Below the pieces are notes generated by a model. That model was given only the letters and a program-made list of their open reading frames with translations, searched no databases and had not been told where the DNA came from. Position numbers and translations under genes: made by a program. From NCBI RefSeq assembly GCF_010868145.1, contig NZ_JAAGUY010000005.1, forward strand, positions 1-64,000: DNA of 64,000 nt. The letters are read 5' to 3'. The DNA comes from Nocardia cyriacigeorgica. Lineage in GTDB: Bacteria; Actinomycetota; Actinomycetes; Mycobacteriales; Mycobacteriaceae. Numbering within the stretch: position 1 is the stretch's first letter; every line of letters begins with the position of its first letter. This document shows positions 55,459 through 64,000 of this stretch, in pieces.

Positions 55459-58100
55459 CGGACGCTCTCCTTCAGATCGGCGGCGACGGCGCCGGCTTCC
55501 CACAGCTGCCGGTAACGGCCGTCGGCATCGAGCAGGTCGGGGTGCGTACCCGACTCGACCACCCGGCCGCCCTCGAGCACGACAATGCGGTCGGCGTCGG
55601 TGACGGTACGCAGGCGATGAGCGATCACCACCACGGTGCGCCCGACGGTCAGGCGGTTGATGGCCTGCTGCACCAGGTATTCCGATTCCGGGTCGGCGAA
55701 GGCGGTGGCCTCATCGAGGATCAGCACCGGGGTGTCGGCGAGCAACGCTCTGGCGATGGTGAGGCGCTGGCGCTCACCGCCCGATAGCGCGGTGTCGGCG
55801 CCGAGCACGGTGTCGTAGCCCTGCGGCAGCCGCAGGATTCGTTCATGGATCTGCGCATCCCTGGCCGCCTGCCGCACCGCATCCTCGGTGGCGTCGGGCA
55901 CCGCAAGGGCGATGTTCTCGCGGACCGTGCCATGCACCAGCTTGGCGTCCTGGAAGACGAATCCGACCTGCTGATATAGCTCATCGGCGGTGAGCGTGGC
56001 GATATCGCGGCCGCCCACGCGGATGCTGCCGCCGTCGAGGTCGTGAAAACGCGCCATCAGCGCGGCCAGCGTCGACTTGCCCGCTCCGGAGGGACCGACC
56101 AGTGCCGTGACGGTCCCGGGCTCGAGGGTGAGCGAAACGCCGTCGACCACAGGGACACCGGGCCGGTAGCCGAACCTCACGTGGTCGAGGACAACGCGGC
56201 CGGCCGGATCCGCCGAGTGCGCGCCGTCGGCGCCCACTCCGAGCTCGGCCTCGTCCAGCGTGAGCTGGATGTTGCGCGCAGCAATCCGACCTTCCTTCAG
56301 CCCGGACAGGCCATAGCCGATGCTCAGCAGCCGCGAACCGAATGTCGTGCCGAGGAAGAGGAATGGCAGCAGGTTCACCGGATCGAGGCGATCGGTGGTT
56401 ACCAGTGCGGTGCCGACGACCAGAATGAGCCAGAGGAAGGTGACCGGCCTGGTGATGATGTCCATTGCGGCTTTCTTGCCGACGAACGGCCGCTGCCAGG
56501 TATCGAGGAAGCGGATGTAATCGTCCAGACTGCGCCGGAACGATGAGGCCGCCGCGCCGCCGAAGATCCGAATCACCGGCTGGCCATCGAGGTAGGAGGC
56601 GGCCTCCCCGTTCATCCGCTCAGCCCAGCGCTGCGACTGCACGATCTTGATCCGCGACTGCGCCACCATCGAGAACATGATGAAGACATAAACGAGCACG
56701 GGCACCAGCAGCACCAGGCCGAGTCGCCAGTCCACCCACAGCAGGTAGCCGAGCACCACCAGCGGTGCGACCACCGCGGCGACGGCGTCGATGACGGCGT
56801 GCGTCACCACATAGTGCAGCGACAGCGTGTCATTGGTGATCAGCTTGTTGATCTGGCCCGAGCCGCGTGCGGTGAACCAGCCCAGCGGCAGCCTGGAGAG
56901 CTTGGACAGCAGTCGTCCACGCAGGTCACGACTGAACCGCGCGTCGACGGTGTGCAACCACAATTGCATCGCGAGTTCGAGCAGGGCGCCCACACCGAGC
57001 AGCGCAAGCGCCCACGATCCGAGCGCCCACAGGGTGGACTCGTCGCTGCCATTCAGCAGGTTGCGGGCGAGCTCCACCAGCAGCACGTACGGCGCCAATT
57101 GGACCAGCGTGATGAGCAATTGCAGGACACCAGCGATGTACAGCTTCGGGCGCACTTCGGCGAAGAGCTTGCTCGCCGCCTGCGACCGCCAGTTGCCGGG
57201 TGGCGTGCCGGGTTGGGCGGCGGCCATGGCCGGTTCCGGCGTTGGCGTGGTCTCCGGAGCGGCTTCGGTCGCGGCGGAAGCGGCCGCAACGACGACGGCG
57301 TCGTCCGCGGCCGAGGCCGGTGTGAGGTTCGTTGTCTGCGCGGCGTCGAGTTCGGCGCCGTCTCGCTGCTTGCCCATGGCGCGCCCGTGCACCCAGTAGG
57401 CCTGGGTATAGACGTCGTTCTTCGGGAAACCGAATTCCTTCAGCCGAGCGCGGACGTGTTTGAGCGACTTCGACTCCGGGCCCGCCCATGCGTACCAGTT
57501 CGACCAGTCACGTGCCTCTAGCGCGGCGGCGAGGGATTCCTCCGACGTTCGCGCCACCCAGTGCACCAGGGCACGCGGGTGGGAAGTCAGCGGGATGAGT
57601 AGATCGTCATCGTGATGCTGTTCCAGATACACCTCGACCGACATCTGCGGCGGAACGGCGGCCAGGATGGAGTTGATCGCCGGGATCGACGCCGAATCGC
57701 CGATCAGCAGGTATCCGGCCTGCTCCTCGGCGACCGAGAAGCCCTTCGATCCGAACGAGGTGACCTCGATCGTTTCGCCGCCCTCGACGGCCATCGCCCA
57801 GGCCGATGCCGGCCCCGCGGGTTCGTGCAGGACGAAATCGATGGCGAAGCGCCCGGTCGCCAGATCCGCCTCGGCGATGGTGTATCCGCGTTGGAATTCG
57901 GTATCCGAGCCTGCGGGGTCGGGGAACCAGATCCGCAGCCACGCGGTGGGTTCGATGTCGATCTCATCGAACAGCGAGGGTGCACTCAGCCACACTCGCC
58001 GCATCCGTGGTGTCGTCTGCTCGGTGCTGAGCACTGTGGCGTCGTGGTACTGAACGCCGAACGCATTCAGGACCACAGCCGAGAAACCTCTGCGCGCCAT
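55455..58100 (-). CDS. irtA: Siderophore-interacting FAD domain fused to ABC transporter, IrtA-like
   Basis: 881 residues. Residues 1-260 are a SIP/FAD-binding ferric reductase domain ([10 protein letters not shown], then [10 protein letters not shown]). An Ala/Pro-rich linker (about 260-310) leads to a six-helix membrane domain and an ATPase with [25 protein letters not shown] and [16 protein letters not shown]. This fusion is that of IrtA, which imports and reduces ferric siderophore. An iron box lies 105 bases upstream of the ATG. Confidence 0.9.
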   Translation of the reverse strand: MARRGFSAVVLNAFGVQYHDATVLSTEQTTPRMRRVWLSAPSLFDEIDIEPTAWLRIWFPDPAGSDTEFQRGYTIAEADLATGRFAIDFVLHEPAGPASAWAMAVEGGETIEVTSFGSKGFSVAEEQAGYLLIGDSASIPAINSILAAVPPQMSVEVYLEQHHDDDLLIPLTSHPRALVHWVARTSEESLAAALEARDWSNWYAWAGPESKSLKHVRARLKEFGFPKNDVYTQAYWVHGRAMGKQRDGAELDAAQTTNLTPASAADDAVVVAAASAATEAAPETTPTPEPAMAAAQPGTPPGNWRSQAASKLFAEVRPKLYIAGVLQLLITLVQLAPYVLLVELARNLLNGSDESTLWALGSWALALLGVGALLELAMQLWLHTVDARFSRDLRGRLLSKLSRLPLGWFTARGSGQINKLITNDTLSLHYVVTHAVIDAVAAVVAPLVVLGYLLWVDWRLGLVLLVPVLVYVFIMFSMVAQSRIKIVQSQRWAERMNGEAASYLDGQPVIRIFGGAAASSFRRSLDDYIRFLDTWQRPFVGKKAAMDIITRPVTFLWLILVVGTALVTTDRLDPVNLLPFLFLGTTFGSRLLSIGYGLSGLKEGRIAARNIQLTLDEAELGVGADGAHSADPAGRVVLDHVRFGYRPGVPVVDGVSLTLEPGTVTALVGPSGAGKSTLAALMARFHDLDGGSIRVGGRDIATLTADELYQQVGFVFQDAKLVHGTVRENIALAVPDATEDAVRQAARDAQIHERILRLPQGYDTVLGADTALSGGERQRLTIARALLADTPVLILDEATAFADPESEYLVQQAINRLTVGRTVVVIAHRLRTVTDADRIVVLEGGRVVESGTHPDLLDADGRYRQLWEAGAVAADLKESVR

Positions 58101-58411
58101 GTATTACTCGTCCTCCATCCCGTATGCCGCGAGTAGCCGACCCGGCACAGCATCGATGGATGCGATCGGGCAGGGCGGTGGCGACGATCCGCTCATCCCA
58201 AAACTTAGGTAAGCCTACACATGGCAAATCCGAATAACCAGAGCGCGAGATGAGCTCGCACCCACCGAAAAGGGGCGTCGGCGCCCGTTCCGGGCCTATG
58301 GGGGCACTCCCGGTTTCGGGCAATGAGGCGGGATCGGTATCACCAGAACCGGTTGGGCAGTAGTCTGTGCGCGTCCGGCGGCGACAACCAGCCGCCAAGG
58401 AAGGGAAACCG
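58101..58411. other. Intergenic region between irtA-like and DUF3558 genes
   Basis: 311 bases between divergent genes. It has the irtA iron box at 58205-58220. The rest shows only the ribosome-binding site AAGGAAGGG of the DUF3558 gene and no other recognised element. Confidence 0.7.
58205..58220 (-). promoter_or_regulatory. Iron box upstream of the irtA-like gene
   Basis: CTTAGGTAAGCCTACA matches the IdeR/DtxR half-site pattern TTAGGxxAGCCTA, 105 bases upstream of the ATG of the minus-strand gene. Confidence 0.75.
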
Positions 58412-58996
58412 TTGCTTCGCAAGGCGCTCACTGCATTCGCAGCTACCTCGGCCGCGGCGATCGCCATCGGCACTGCCGCCGGTCCGGCATCCACCGCTCC
58501 GGTCCATACGCAGGCGCCCACCGTCGTATCGCCTGCGGCATTCGAAGGGCTCGACCCGTGCGGACTTGTTCCGCCTGATGTGGCCGATCGGGTCAGCGGC
58601 GTCCCCGGAATCCAGCCGATCCGCCAACCCGGCCTCGCCCCCGGCCAGCACCTGGAGGACTCCGACGGCTGCAGCTGGCTCGTCGGCGACGCCGAGCGAA
58701 TCAGCGTGATGTTCTGGGTCCGCCAGCGAGTCGAACAGTTCCCACAGAACCCCGACGACCCGACCGCGCGCCGCCTCATGCAGCAATTGGGCCGCCCGTT
58801 CCAGGTGTTTCTTCCCCACCCGGGCGAAACCACCGAATACTGCAGCATCACCGCCCCTTACAGCGCCAACCGGGAGGTGACGGTCATCCTGCGGCCGCCG
58901 GCGCCCGGCCCCGCTCCTGCCACCCCGGCCGACAATCCCTGTTCCCGCAATGCGGAAGCGCTCGGGGCAATTTTCGGCAAGGTCCCGTGGAGCTGA
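58412..58996 (+). CDS. DUF3558-family secreted protein
   Basis: 194 residues from a TTG start preceded by AAGGAAGGG. A signal peptide LRKALTAFAATSAAAIAIGT is visible, without a lipobox Cys. The domain has FEGLDPCGLVPPDVADRV, DGCSWLVGD and two later Cys, the four-Cys pattern of DUF3558, an actinobacterial surface-protein family. The function is unknown. The only plus-strand gene inside the siderophore locus. Confidence 0.75.
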   Translation: MLRKALTAFAATSAAAIAIGTAAGPASTAPVHTQAPTVVSPAAFEGLDPCGLVPPDVADRVSGVPGIQPIRQPGLAPGQHLEDSDGCSWLVGDAERISVMFWVRQRVEQFPQNPDDPTARRLMQQLGRPFQVFLPHPGETTEYCSITAPYSANREVTVILRPPAPGPAPATPADNPCSRNAEALGAIFGKVPWS

Positions 58997-59053
58997 GCTC
59001 GCCGTTCAGATGGGCCGGGCACGCCCTGTTCGGGGTGCCCGGCCGATCGCGTC

Positions 59054-60043
59054 TTATTTACCGACCGCGGCGAAGGTCGGGTCGAGCTTTTCCAGCACGT
59101 ACGGCACCGACAGCGCGGTCGGAGTGTTGATCGCACTGATGGTCATGGTGTCGAGGAAGGTCATGCCGCCCGACTTCACGGCCGGCAGGTCGTTGTACCC
59201 CGGCAGTTCCTTGAACTTCTGCTCGTAGGTGGGCATGGCACCGCACATCAGGATGTCTGAGGTCAGATCACCGAGCCGCTCCGGCGACAGCGCCAGCCGG
59301 CCGCCCTCGGGAGCTTCGTCCACGATGTTCTGCGGAATGCTCAGCCCCAGATCGTAGAACAGCTTCGATGAACCATCCTCGGGGTCGGCAAGCACCATGA
59401 GTTGCGAGGGACCGGTCAGCATGCAGGTCAGGAAGGTCTTTCCGGCCAAGTTCGGGTACTTGGCGGAGACGTCGCTGATCTTGGTGTCGACGTCGGCGAT
59501 CACCTTGCCCGCAGCGTCCTCCTTGTGCAGCACCTTGCCGAGTGTGGTCACCTGATCGGTCCACAGGTCGACCTGCGCGCCCTCGGTGACGGGACCGATG
59601 GTCGGTGCCAGCTTGGAGAGCTTGTCGTACATCGCCTGATCCACCAGGAACGCGGGCACCAGAATCAGATCGGGTTCGAGGCCAGCGATCTGCTCGGCGA
59701 GATCGGAGCCCTGTTTCAGCACCGTGGCCTCGGACAACGAGTCCGGCTCCCATGGCACCTTCTGACCGCCCGCGAGGACGGAAACGTTGTCGGCGTAACC
59801 GACTGGCGTCACCCCGAGCGACAGGGTGGCGTCGAGCCACTGGTTGCCGATGGTAACGACACGCTCAGGCGTACCTTCGACGGTCGTTTCGCCGAGGCCG
59901 TGCTTGATCGTGACGCCCTCGCCACCGTCGCTTCCGGAGCCGGAGCCACAGGCCGCCACCGAGGCGGCGAGCGCCGTCGCGATCGCAGCCATTCCCAACC
60001 GCGCGAGCACGCCGCGCCGCGCTGTCGTTCGTGCCAATCTCAT
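59054..60043 (-). CDS. Iron-siderophore ABC transporter substrate-binding lipoprotein
   Basis: 329 residues from MRLARTTARRG with AAGGAG upstream. Lipobox SVAAC near residue 32 after an export signal. The FecB/BtuF-type fold has ERVVTIGNQWLDATLSLGV and GLEPDLILVPAF. Probably binds the ferric siderophore outside the membrane. An iron box sits upstream; no permease for it is in the window, so it may hand over to IrtAB or another system. Confidence 0.88.
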   Translation of the reverse strand: MRLARTTARRGVLARLGMAAIATALAASVAACGSGSGSDGGEGVTIKHGLGETTVEGTPERVVTIGNQWLDATLSLGVTPVGYADNVSVLAGGQKVPWEPDSLSEATVLKQGSDLAEQIAGLEPDLILVPAFLVDQAMYDKLSKLAPTIGPVTEGAQVDLWTDQVTTLGKVLHKEDAAGKVIADVDTKISDVSAKYPNLAGKTFLTCMLTGPSQLMVLADPEDGSSKLFYDLGLSIPQNIVDEAPEGGRLALSPERLGDLTSDILMCGAMPTYEQKFKELPGYNDLPAVKSGGMTFLDTMTISAINTPTALSVPYVLEKLDPTFAAVGK

Positions 60044-60084
60044 TCCGTACTCCTTGCGGTTCAACCCGACCAATTGAGCTGATT

Positions 60085-60100
60085 GTAGGTAAGCCTAAGC
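60085..60100 (-). promoter_or_regulatory. Iron box upstream of the binding-protein gene
   Basis: TGTAGGTAAGCCTAAG, on the minus strand CTTAGGCTTACCTACA, a DtxR/IdeR-type half-palindrome 42 bases upstream of the ATG at 60043. It overlaps the last codons of the upstream NRPS gene. Confidence 0.75.
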
Positions 60101-63100
60101 TCGCGCGAACGCGAGACATCCATCGGCGGTCCAACGCGCCGAATCTCCGGTGCGGAGCAGGCGTTGCCCGGGTTCGAACGGGTCGTCGACGAATACGCAG
60201 ACCGCTGCTCCCCTCGTGAACTCCGAGGCCAGCGCGATCCCGCCGATGTAGACGTCACCGAGCACGCCGGGAGCCACCGGCCGCATCTGATCGTCGAGCA
60301 GCAAGATCTTCGCCCCTGGCACCGGGCGGGCCCGGCCGGTGTCGCGCAGCGGACCACGCGCGACAGCACCCAGATAGCCGGGCGCCCGGTAGGCGAAGGT
60401 GGCAACGGAAGCGGGCGCCAGCTCCCGCAGCCGTTCGGAAATGCCTGGGGTCCAACCAATTCCGGTGACATCCCAACGATGCACTGTCGGCAACAGCTCG
60501 ATATCGCTTGCGGCGAGATCGGCGAGCAGGCGTGGCGATGCGATCACCTGCGTCACGGCATGCTCGATGACGACCTCCGCCAGCGCCGCCGGATCCGTAC
60601 GCTGCACCTCGGTGGCGAGTATCAGGGTCGCACCGTCGGTCAGCGCAGCGAGCAGATCCGCGCCGAGCTGGGCGTCGCCGGGATGGAGCGCGAACAGCCG
60701 TACATCCGGGCGGCGGCGAGCCGGATCGGATCCCGCGCAGCGGCGGTCGGCGGCCACGGAACGGCGGTCGGCCACGGCCGCCGTGAGAGCGAGCGTGGAT
60801 AAGGTCAGCGGACCGACAGTCACCTCCGGTATCGGGACGGTGATCTGCCGATCGAGTTCGGGTCGAGCGGATCCGGCGCCGAGCACGCCCACAGCCACCG
60901 GTGCAGTGGGCTGTGGCGCAAGCTCGGCCAACATACCGATCAGCCGGTCCAGCTCGGATTCGTTCGAAGCGCGCGTCCCGGCGGCATGGTCATCGAGCCG
61001 CTGGAACAGCTCACCGAAGCTGAGCATCTGCGCACCGTGGCGCAGGGCGATCCGGACGCCGGGCACCGCCCGGCCGTGCCGGAACACGGCCGCCAGTCCA
61101 CGCAGGTCGGACGGCTCGACTCCGGTCGACCATTCACCGAGCACTCGTTCCTGCTCGGCCGAGGTCATCAGCCGCAGTTCGCCCACACCACGCTCGGGCA
61201 GATCGGCGAACTGCTCCAGCACATTCAGCAGGTAGCGCGCGATCATTCCGGCGGTCGCGGGCTCGTAGCGGCCGGCATCGGCGATCACACCGGCATCGAC
61301 CTCACCGTCGCCGGATGGGGTGAACACGAAGGTCAGTGCCCGCCGCGCGACCGGTGCGGCAGGCAGTAGCGTCATGTGGACATCGTCGGTGAGCCAGGCA
61401 GCGCCGATGCCGTCCGCGCTATCGCAGCGGATCACCGCCTGCGGCAAGGACGTAGCCGGGCCGGGCCGGGAATCGGTCAGCAGATCCCCATTCCGGAGGG
61501 CACCGAGGGCCGCGTCGCGGGCGCGATCGAGCACATCGGCCAGGCTCGGATCGCCGGACAGATCGGTGTGCAACCGCCGCATCCCCGCCAGCGGTCCGAC
61601 CAGATCGGTCGCCGCGGCGTCGGTACGCCCGCTATCGGGGATCTCGATGACGATATCGGTGCCTGCCCCGAGCCTGAACAGCAACGCGGTCACGGCCGCC
61701 TGATACAGCATGAAATCCGAAGCACCGCAGGCCTCCGCCCGCGCTTCGAGACGACGGCGCAGGCCGGACGGGATACCGAATGTGACGGTATGGGCACCCG
61801 CCGATGTTCCCGAGTCCGGTCGGTCGACGGTGAGTCCCGCGGACGCGGGAGGCTCCTGCTCCACTCGATGCGGGTCGCGGAGACCCACGATGTCGGCCGC
61901 CGCGGCCTGCCACAGCGTGAAATCGGCGTGGTCGATCGCGGGTACGCCCCACTGCGGTGGGTGCCCGGAAGTGATCCGGCATCCATAGGCGATCGCCAGA
62001 TCCGAGATCACCGTGCGCAACGAAGGGTCGTCGGCGACCAAGCGGTGGGCCAGCAATGACAGCACACGGGCGCCGTCGTCCAGCAAGAACAGCCGTGCGG
62101 CCAGCAGCGGGCCAGAAGCGAGATCGAAGTGATGATCCCGCGCATCGGCCAGCGCGGCGGCCAACCCACCCTCGTCCACCGTGGTGACCGGAAGCCGCAC
62201 CTCGGCCACGGGCTGGATCGACTGTCGCGGTTCACCGTCCTCGCTGGGGAAAACGGTACGCAGCGCGGCGTGGCGGCCGATCACATCGCCGAGCGCCGCG
62301 GTCAATACGGCCTCGTCCACCGGTCCGGTCAGCCGGACGGCGGCCTCGACCACACCCGTTGCACCCATCACCCATTCAGCACGCTGCGCCTGTGACAGCG
62401 GAATTCGTTCGGGCCGCTGATGTTTCGTCAACGGCGGCAAACCGTTCGGACCGATGGTCACCGGCGTGGACTCGATCAGTGCGGCCAGTCCGGCGACCGT
62501 CGGGGTGTCGAACGGAGCACGCACGTCGATCTCGACACCGAATTCGGCGCGGATCCGCACCACCAGCTGGTTGGCCAGCAGGGAATGACCACCGAGCTCG
62601 AAGAACGAGTCATCGGCGCCCACCTCGTCCCTGCCGAAGATCTCGCCGAACAGCGCGGCGAGACGAACCTCGGTGACGGTGGCCAGTTCCGTCCGGGTTC
62701 GGGCACCGACGCGGCGCGGCTCGGGCAGTGCGCGCTTGTCCAGTTTGCCGTGCTCGGTCAATGGAATTCGGTCGACCTGGGCGAACGCCGAGGGAATCAT
62801 GAACTCCGGCAGCGAATTCGCCGCGTGATCACGGACATCGTCGAGGTCGAGCGCGCTCCCGGCGGGGACGACATACGCGGCCAGAGTGACCCCGAGCGCA
62901 CGATCGGCCGTCGCGACCACCACACAGTGCGCGACACCGGGATGTCCCGCGATCGCGGCCTGCACCTCTCCCAGTTCGATCCGGTAACCGCGCACTTTCA
63001 CCTGTTCATCGGCGCGGCCGACGAATTCGAGTTCGCCTGCGGAATTTCGACGCGCCAGATCACCGGTGCGATACAACCGTTTGCCCGGATCGAAGGGGTC

Positions 63101-64000
63101 GGCGACGAAACGTTCGGCGGTCTGCCCGCGTAGGCCCAGATAGCCGCGGGCCAGCTGGTCACCGCCGAGGTAGATCTCTCCGACGACTCCCGCGGGTACC
63201 AACCGCAGCCGTTCGTCGAGCAGGTAGGCGCACACATTGCGATTGGGCACACCCACCGGCACGATCCGGGTCCCCTGCGGGCCCTCGACCGGCATATGCG
63301 TCGCCGACACCACAGCCTCGGTGGGCCCGTAATGGTTACGCAGTTCGGCATCGAAGACGCCGGCGAACCGGTCGGCGACCTCACCGAGCAGCGCCTCACC
63401 ACCCACCGGAACATGGCGCAGCGCACGCCATTCGCTCACCGCTGGCAACAGCAGCAAGGTGCTGAGCAGGGACGGCACCATATGCAGCACGGTGACCCCG
63501 TATCGGCTGATCAGGTCAGCGATATAACCGATATCGCGGAAGGCGTCCTGGCGTGGGATCACCAGGCGGGCACCGAGAGCCAGGGTGAGAAAGATATCCA
63601 GCAGCGAGGCGTCGAAACTCACCGATGACGACTGCAGCAGCCGATCATCGGCCGTCATGCCCCATTGCGCGCCGAACCCGATCAGATGATCGGCGATCGC
63701 GGCATGGGCAACGGGCACGCCCTTGGGCGTACCGGTCGAGCCGGACGTGTAGATGATGTAGGCGAGATTGTCCGGGTGCAACGGCCGGACCCGATCGCCA
63801 TCGGCCGGATCGTGGTGCGGACGGGCGAGCGCCGACTCCTCGGCGGCGGCCAGTTCGACCCGGCCGAGCACCAGCCGTGGCTTCGCGTCGGCGACCAGGT
63901 GTTCGATGCGCTCGTCCGGATACGCCGGGTCGACCGGCAAATACGCTGCCCCCGATTTGAGCACGGCCAGCACCGCGACGACGAATTCGACGGAATTCGG
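60095..64000 (-). CDS. Nonribosomal peptide synthetase (partial, 5' end outside window) with an eroded final module
   Basis: The frame is open to the right edge. Visible from the edge: an adenylation domain (to about 62740; YTSGSTGTPKGV, SFDASLLDIF, NHYGPTEAVV, YRTGDLARR, and PLTEHGKLDKRALP), a PCP (about 62480-62690; FFELGGHSLLANQL), a condensation-type domain (about 61150-62400) whose core is LLAHRLVADDPSL instead of HHxxxDG, and a tail that resembles an adenylation domain without the TSGSTG loop or its A10 lysine, ending CLAFARA. The 5' modules and start are outside. Upstream of the substrate-binding gene. Confidence 0.88.
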   Translation of the reverse strand, partial: PNSVEFVVAVLAVLKSGAAYLPVDPAYPDERIEHLVADAKPRLVLGRVELAAAEESALARPHHDPADGDRVRPLHPDNLAYIIYTSGSTGTPKGVPVAHAAIADHLIGFGAQWGMTADDRLLQSSSVSFDASLLDIFLTLALGARLVIPRQDAFRDIGYIADLISRYGVTVLHMVPSLLSTLLLLPAVSEWRALRHVPVGGEALLGEVADRFAGVFDAELRNHYGPTEAVVSATHMPVEGPQGTRIVPVGVPNRNVCAYLLDERLRLVPAGVVGEIYLGGDQLARGYLGLRGQTAERFVADPFDPGKRLYRTGDLARRNSAGELEFVGRADEQVKVRGYRIELGEVQAAIAGHPGVAHCVVVATADRALGVTLAAYVVPAGSALDLDDVRDHAANSLPEFMIPSAFAQVDRIPLTEHGKLDKRALPEPRRVGARTRTELATVTEVRLAALFGEIFGRDEVGADDSFFELGGHSLLANQLVVRIRAEFGVEIDVRAPFDTPTVAGLAALIESTPVTIGPNGLPPLTKHQRPERIPLSQAQRAEWVMGATGVVEAAVRLTGPVDEAVLTAALGDVIGRHAALRTVFPSEDGEPRQSIQPVAEVRLPVTTVDEGGLAAALADARDHHFDLASGPLLAARLFLLDDGARVLSLLAHRLVADDPSLRTVISDLAIAYGCRITSGHPPQWGVPAIDHADFTLWQAAAADIVGLRDPHRVEQEPPASAGLTVDRPDSGTSAGAHTVTFGIPSGLRRRLEARAEACGASDFMLYQAAVTALLFRLGAGTDIVIEIPDSGRTDAAATDLVGPLAGMRRLHTDLSGDPSLADVLDRARDAALGALRNGDLLTDSRPGPATSLPQAVIRCDSADGIGAAWLTDDVHMTLLPAAPVARRALTFVFTPSGDGEVDAGVIADAGRYEPATAGMIARYLLNVLEQFADLPERGVGELRLMTSAEQERVLGEWSTGVEPSDLRGLAAVFRHGRAVPGVRIALRHGAQMLSFGELFQRLDDHAAGTRASNESELDRLIGMLAELAPQPTAPVAVGVLGAGSARPELDRQITVPIPEVTVGPLTLSTLALTAAVADRRSVAADRRCAGSDPARRRPDVRLFALHPGDAQLGADLLAALTDGATLILATEVQRTDPAALAEVVIEHAVTQVIASPRLLADLAASDIELLPTVHRWDVTGIGWTPGISERLRELAPASVATFAYRAPGYLGAVARGPLRDTGRARPVPGAKILLLDDQMRPVAPGVLGDVYIGGIALASEFTRGAAVCVFVDDPFEPGQRLLRTGDSARWTADGCLAFARA

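Noticed and set aside
30916..64000. Reading the whole locus as a standard nocobactin cluster
   Set aside because: No salicylate synthase, aryl-AMP ligase or polyketide synthase is seen in the window, while NIS synthetase, diamine decarboxylase and the fusion protein are not part of the nocobactin set. Those missing genes could lie elsewhere.
1..64000. CRISPR arrays, insertion sequences, tRNA or rRNA genes
   Set aside because: No regularly spaced repeats, transposase motifs, terminal inverted repeats or tRNA-like cloverleaf sequences were noticed when reading the window; a dedicated scan was not possible.

Overview
The window is high-GC actinobacterial DNA, most likely from Nocardia or a close relative in the Mycobacteriales. 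The evidence is a WXG100/type VII secretion operon, an IrtA/IrtB-type siderophore transporter, MbtB- and MbtL/M/N-like siderophore genes, IdeR/DmdR-type iron boxes and a mycobacterial-style spc ribosomal operon. No tRNA, rRNA or CRISPR array was seen.

Left part (1-14690, minus strand). A three-gene operon (WXG100 protein, YbaB/EbfC-like protein, then a giant protein) runs off the left edge. The giant frame is open for all 4412 codons from its ATG at 13236 to base 1, so the protein is longer than 4412 residues. It has a WXG100-like helical head, Gly/Pro-rich linkers, a papain-fold glutamine-deamidase-like toxin domain (Cys800, His882, Asp897), a nuclease-like D...EAK domain, two tandem HExxH metalloprotease-like domains, and two diverged copies of a module of about 950 residues. 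It looks like a multi-warhead polymorphic-toxin-type T7SS cargo.

Housekeeping part (14805-25453). dtd and an alpha/beta hydrolase come first, then map-adk-secY, then rplO-rpmD-rpsE-rplR-rplF-rpsH, and after a 2-kb interruption rpsN-rplE-rplX-rplN. The spc operon is therefore split between rpsN and rpsH. Both halves begin with the same promoter/leader element. The interruption holds a GtrA-like gene, a small secreted protein, gene remnants and two related hairpins.

Middle part (25820-30782). An M13 metallopeptidase lipoprotein, a TetR regulator with a divergently placed, decayed MFS gene, a cupin and a Uma2 protein.

Right part (30916-64000, nearly all minus strand). An iron-regulated siderophore locus that joins two pathway types. 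The mycobactin-type parts are an ArCP-Cy-A-PCP synthetase, FAAL, ACP, acyl-CoA dehydrogenase and IrtAB. The desferrioxamine-type parts are a PLP decarboxylase, an N-monooxygenase, an IucA/IucC (NIS) synthetase, an AlcB-type acyltransferase and a penicillin-acylase-like protein. Added to these are an unusual ArCP-Cy-acyltransferase fusion, two free-standing condensation-type proteins, an MTB12-like secreted protein, a periplasmic-binding lipoprotein and an NRPS running off the right edge whose last module is eroded. Iron boxes lie at about 41.6, 53.5, 53.6, 58.2 and 60.1 kb. The likely product is a lipidated mixed phenol-oxazoline/hydroxamate siderophore; that is inference.
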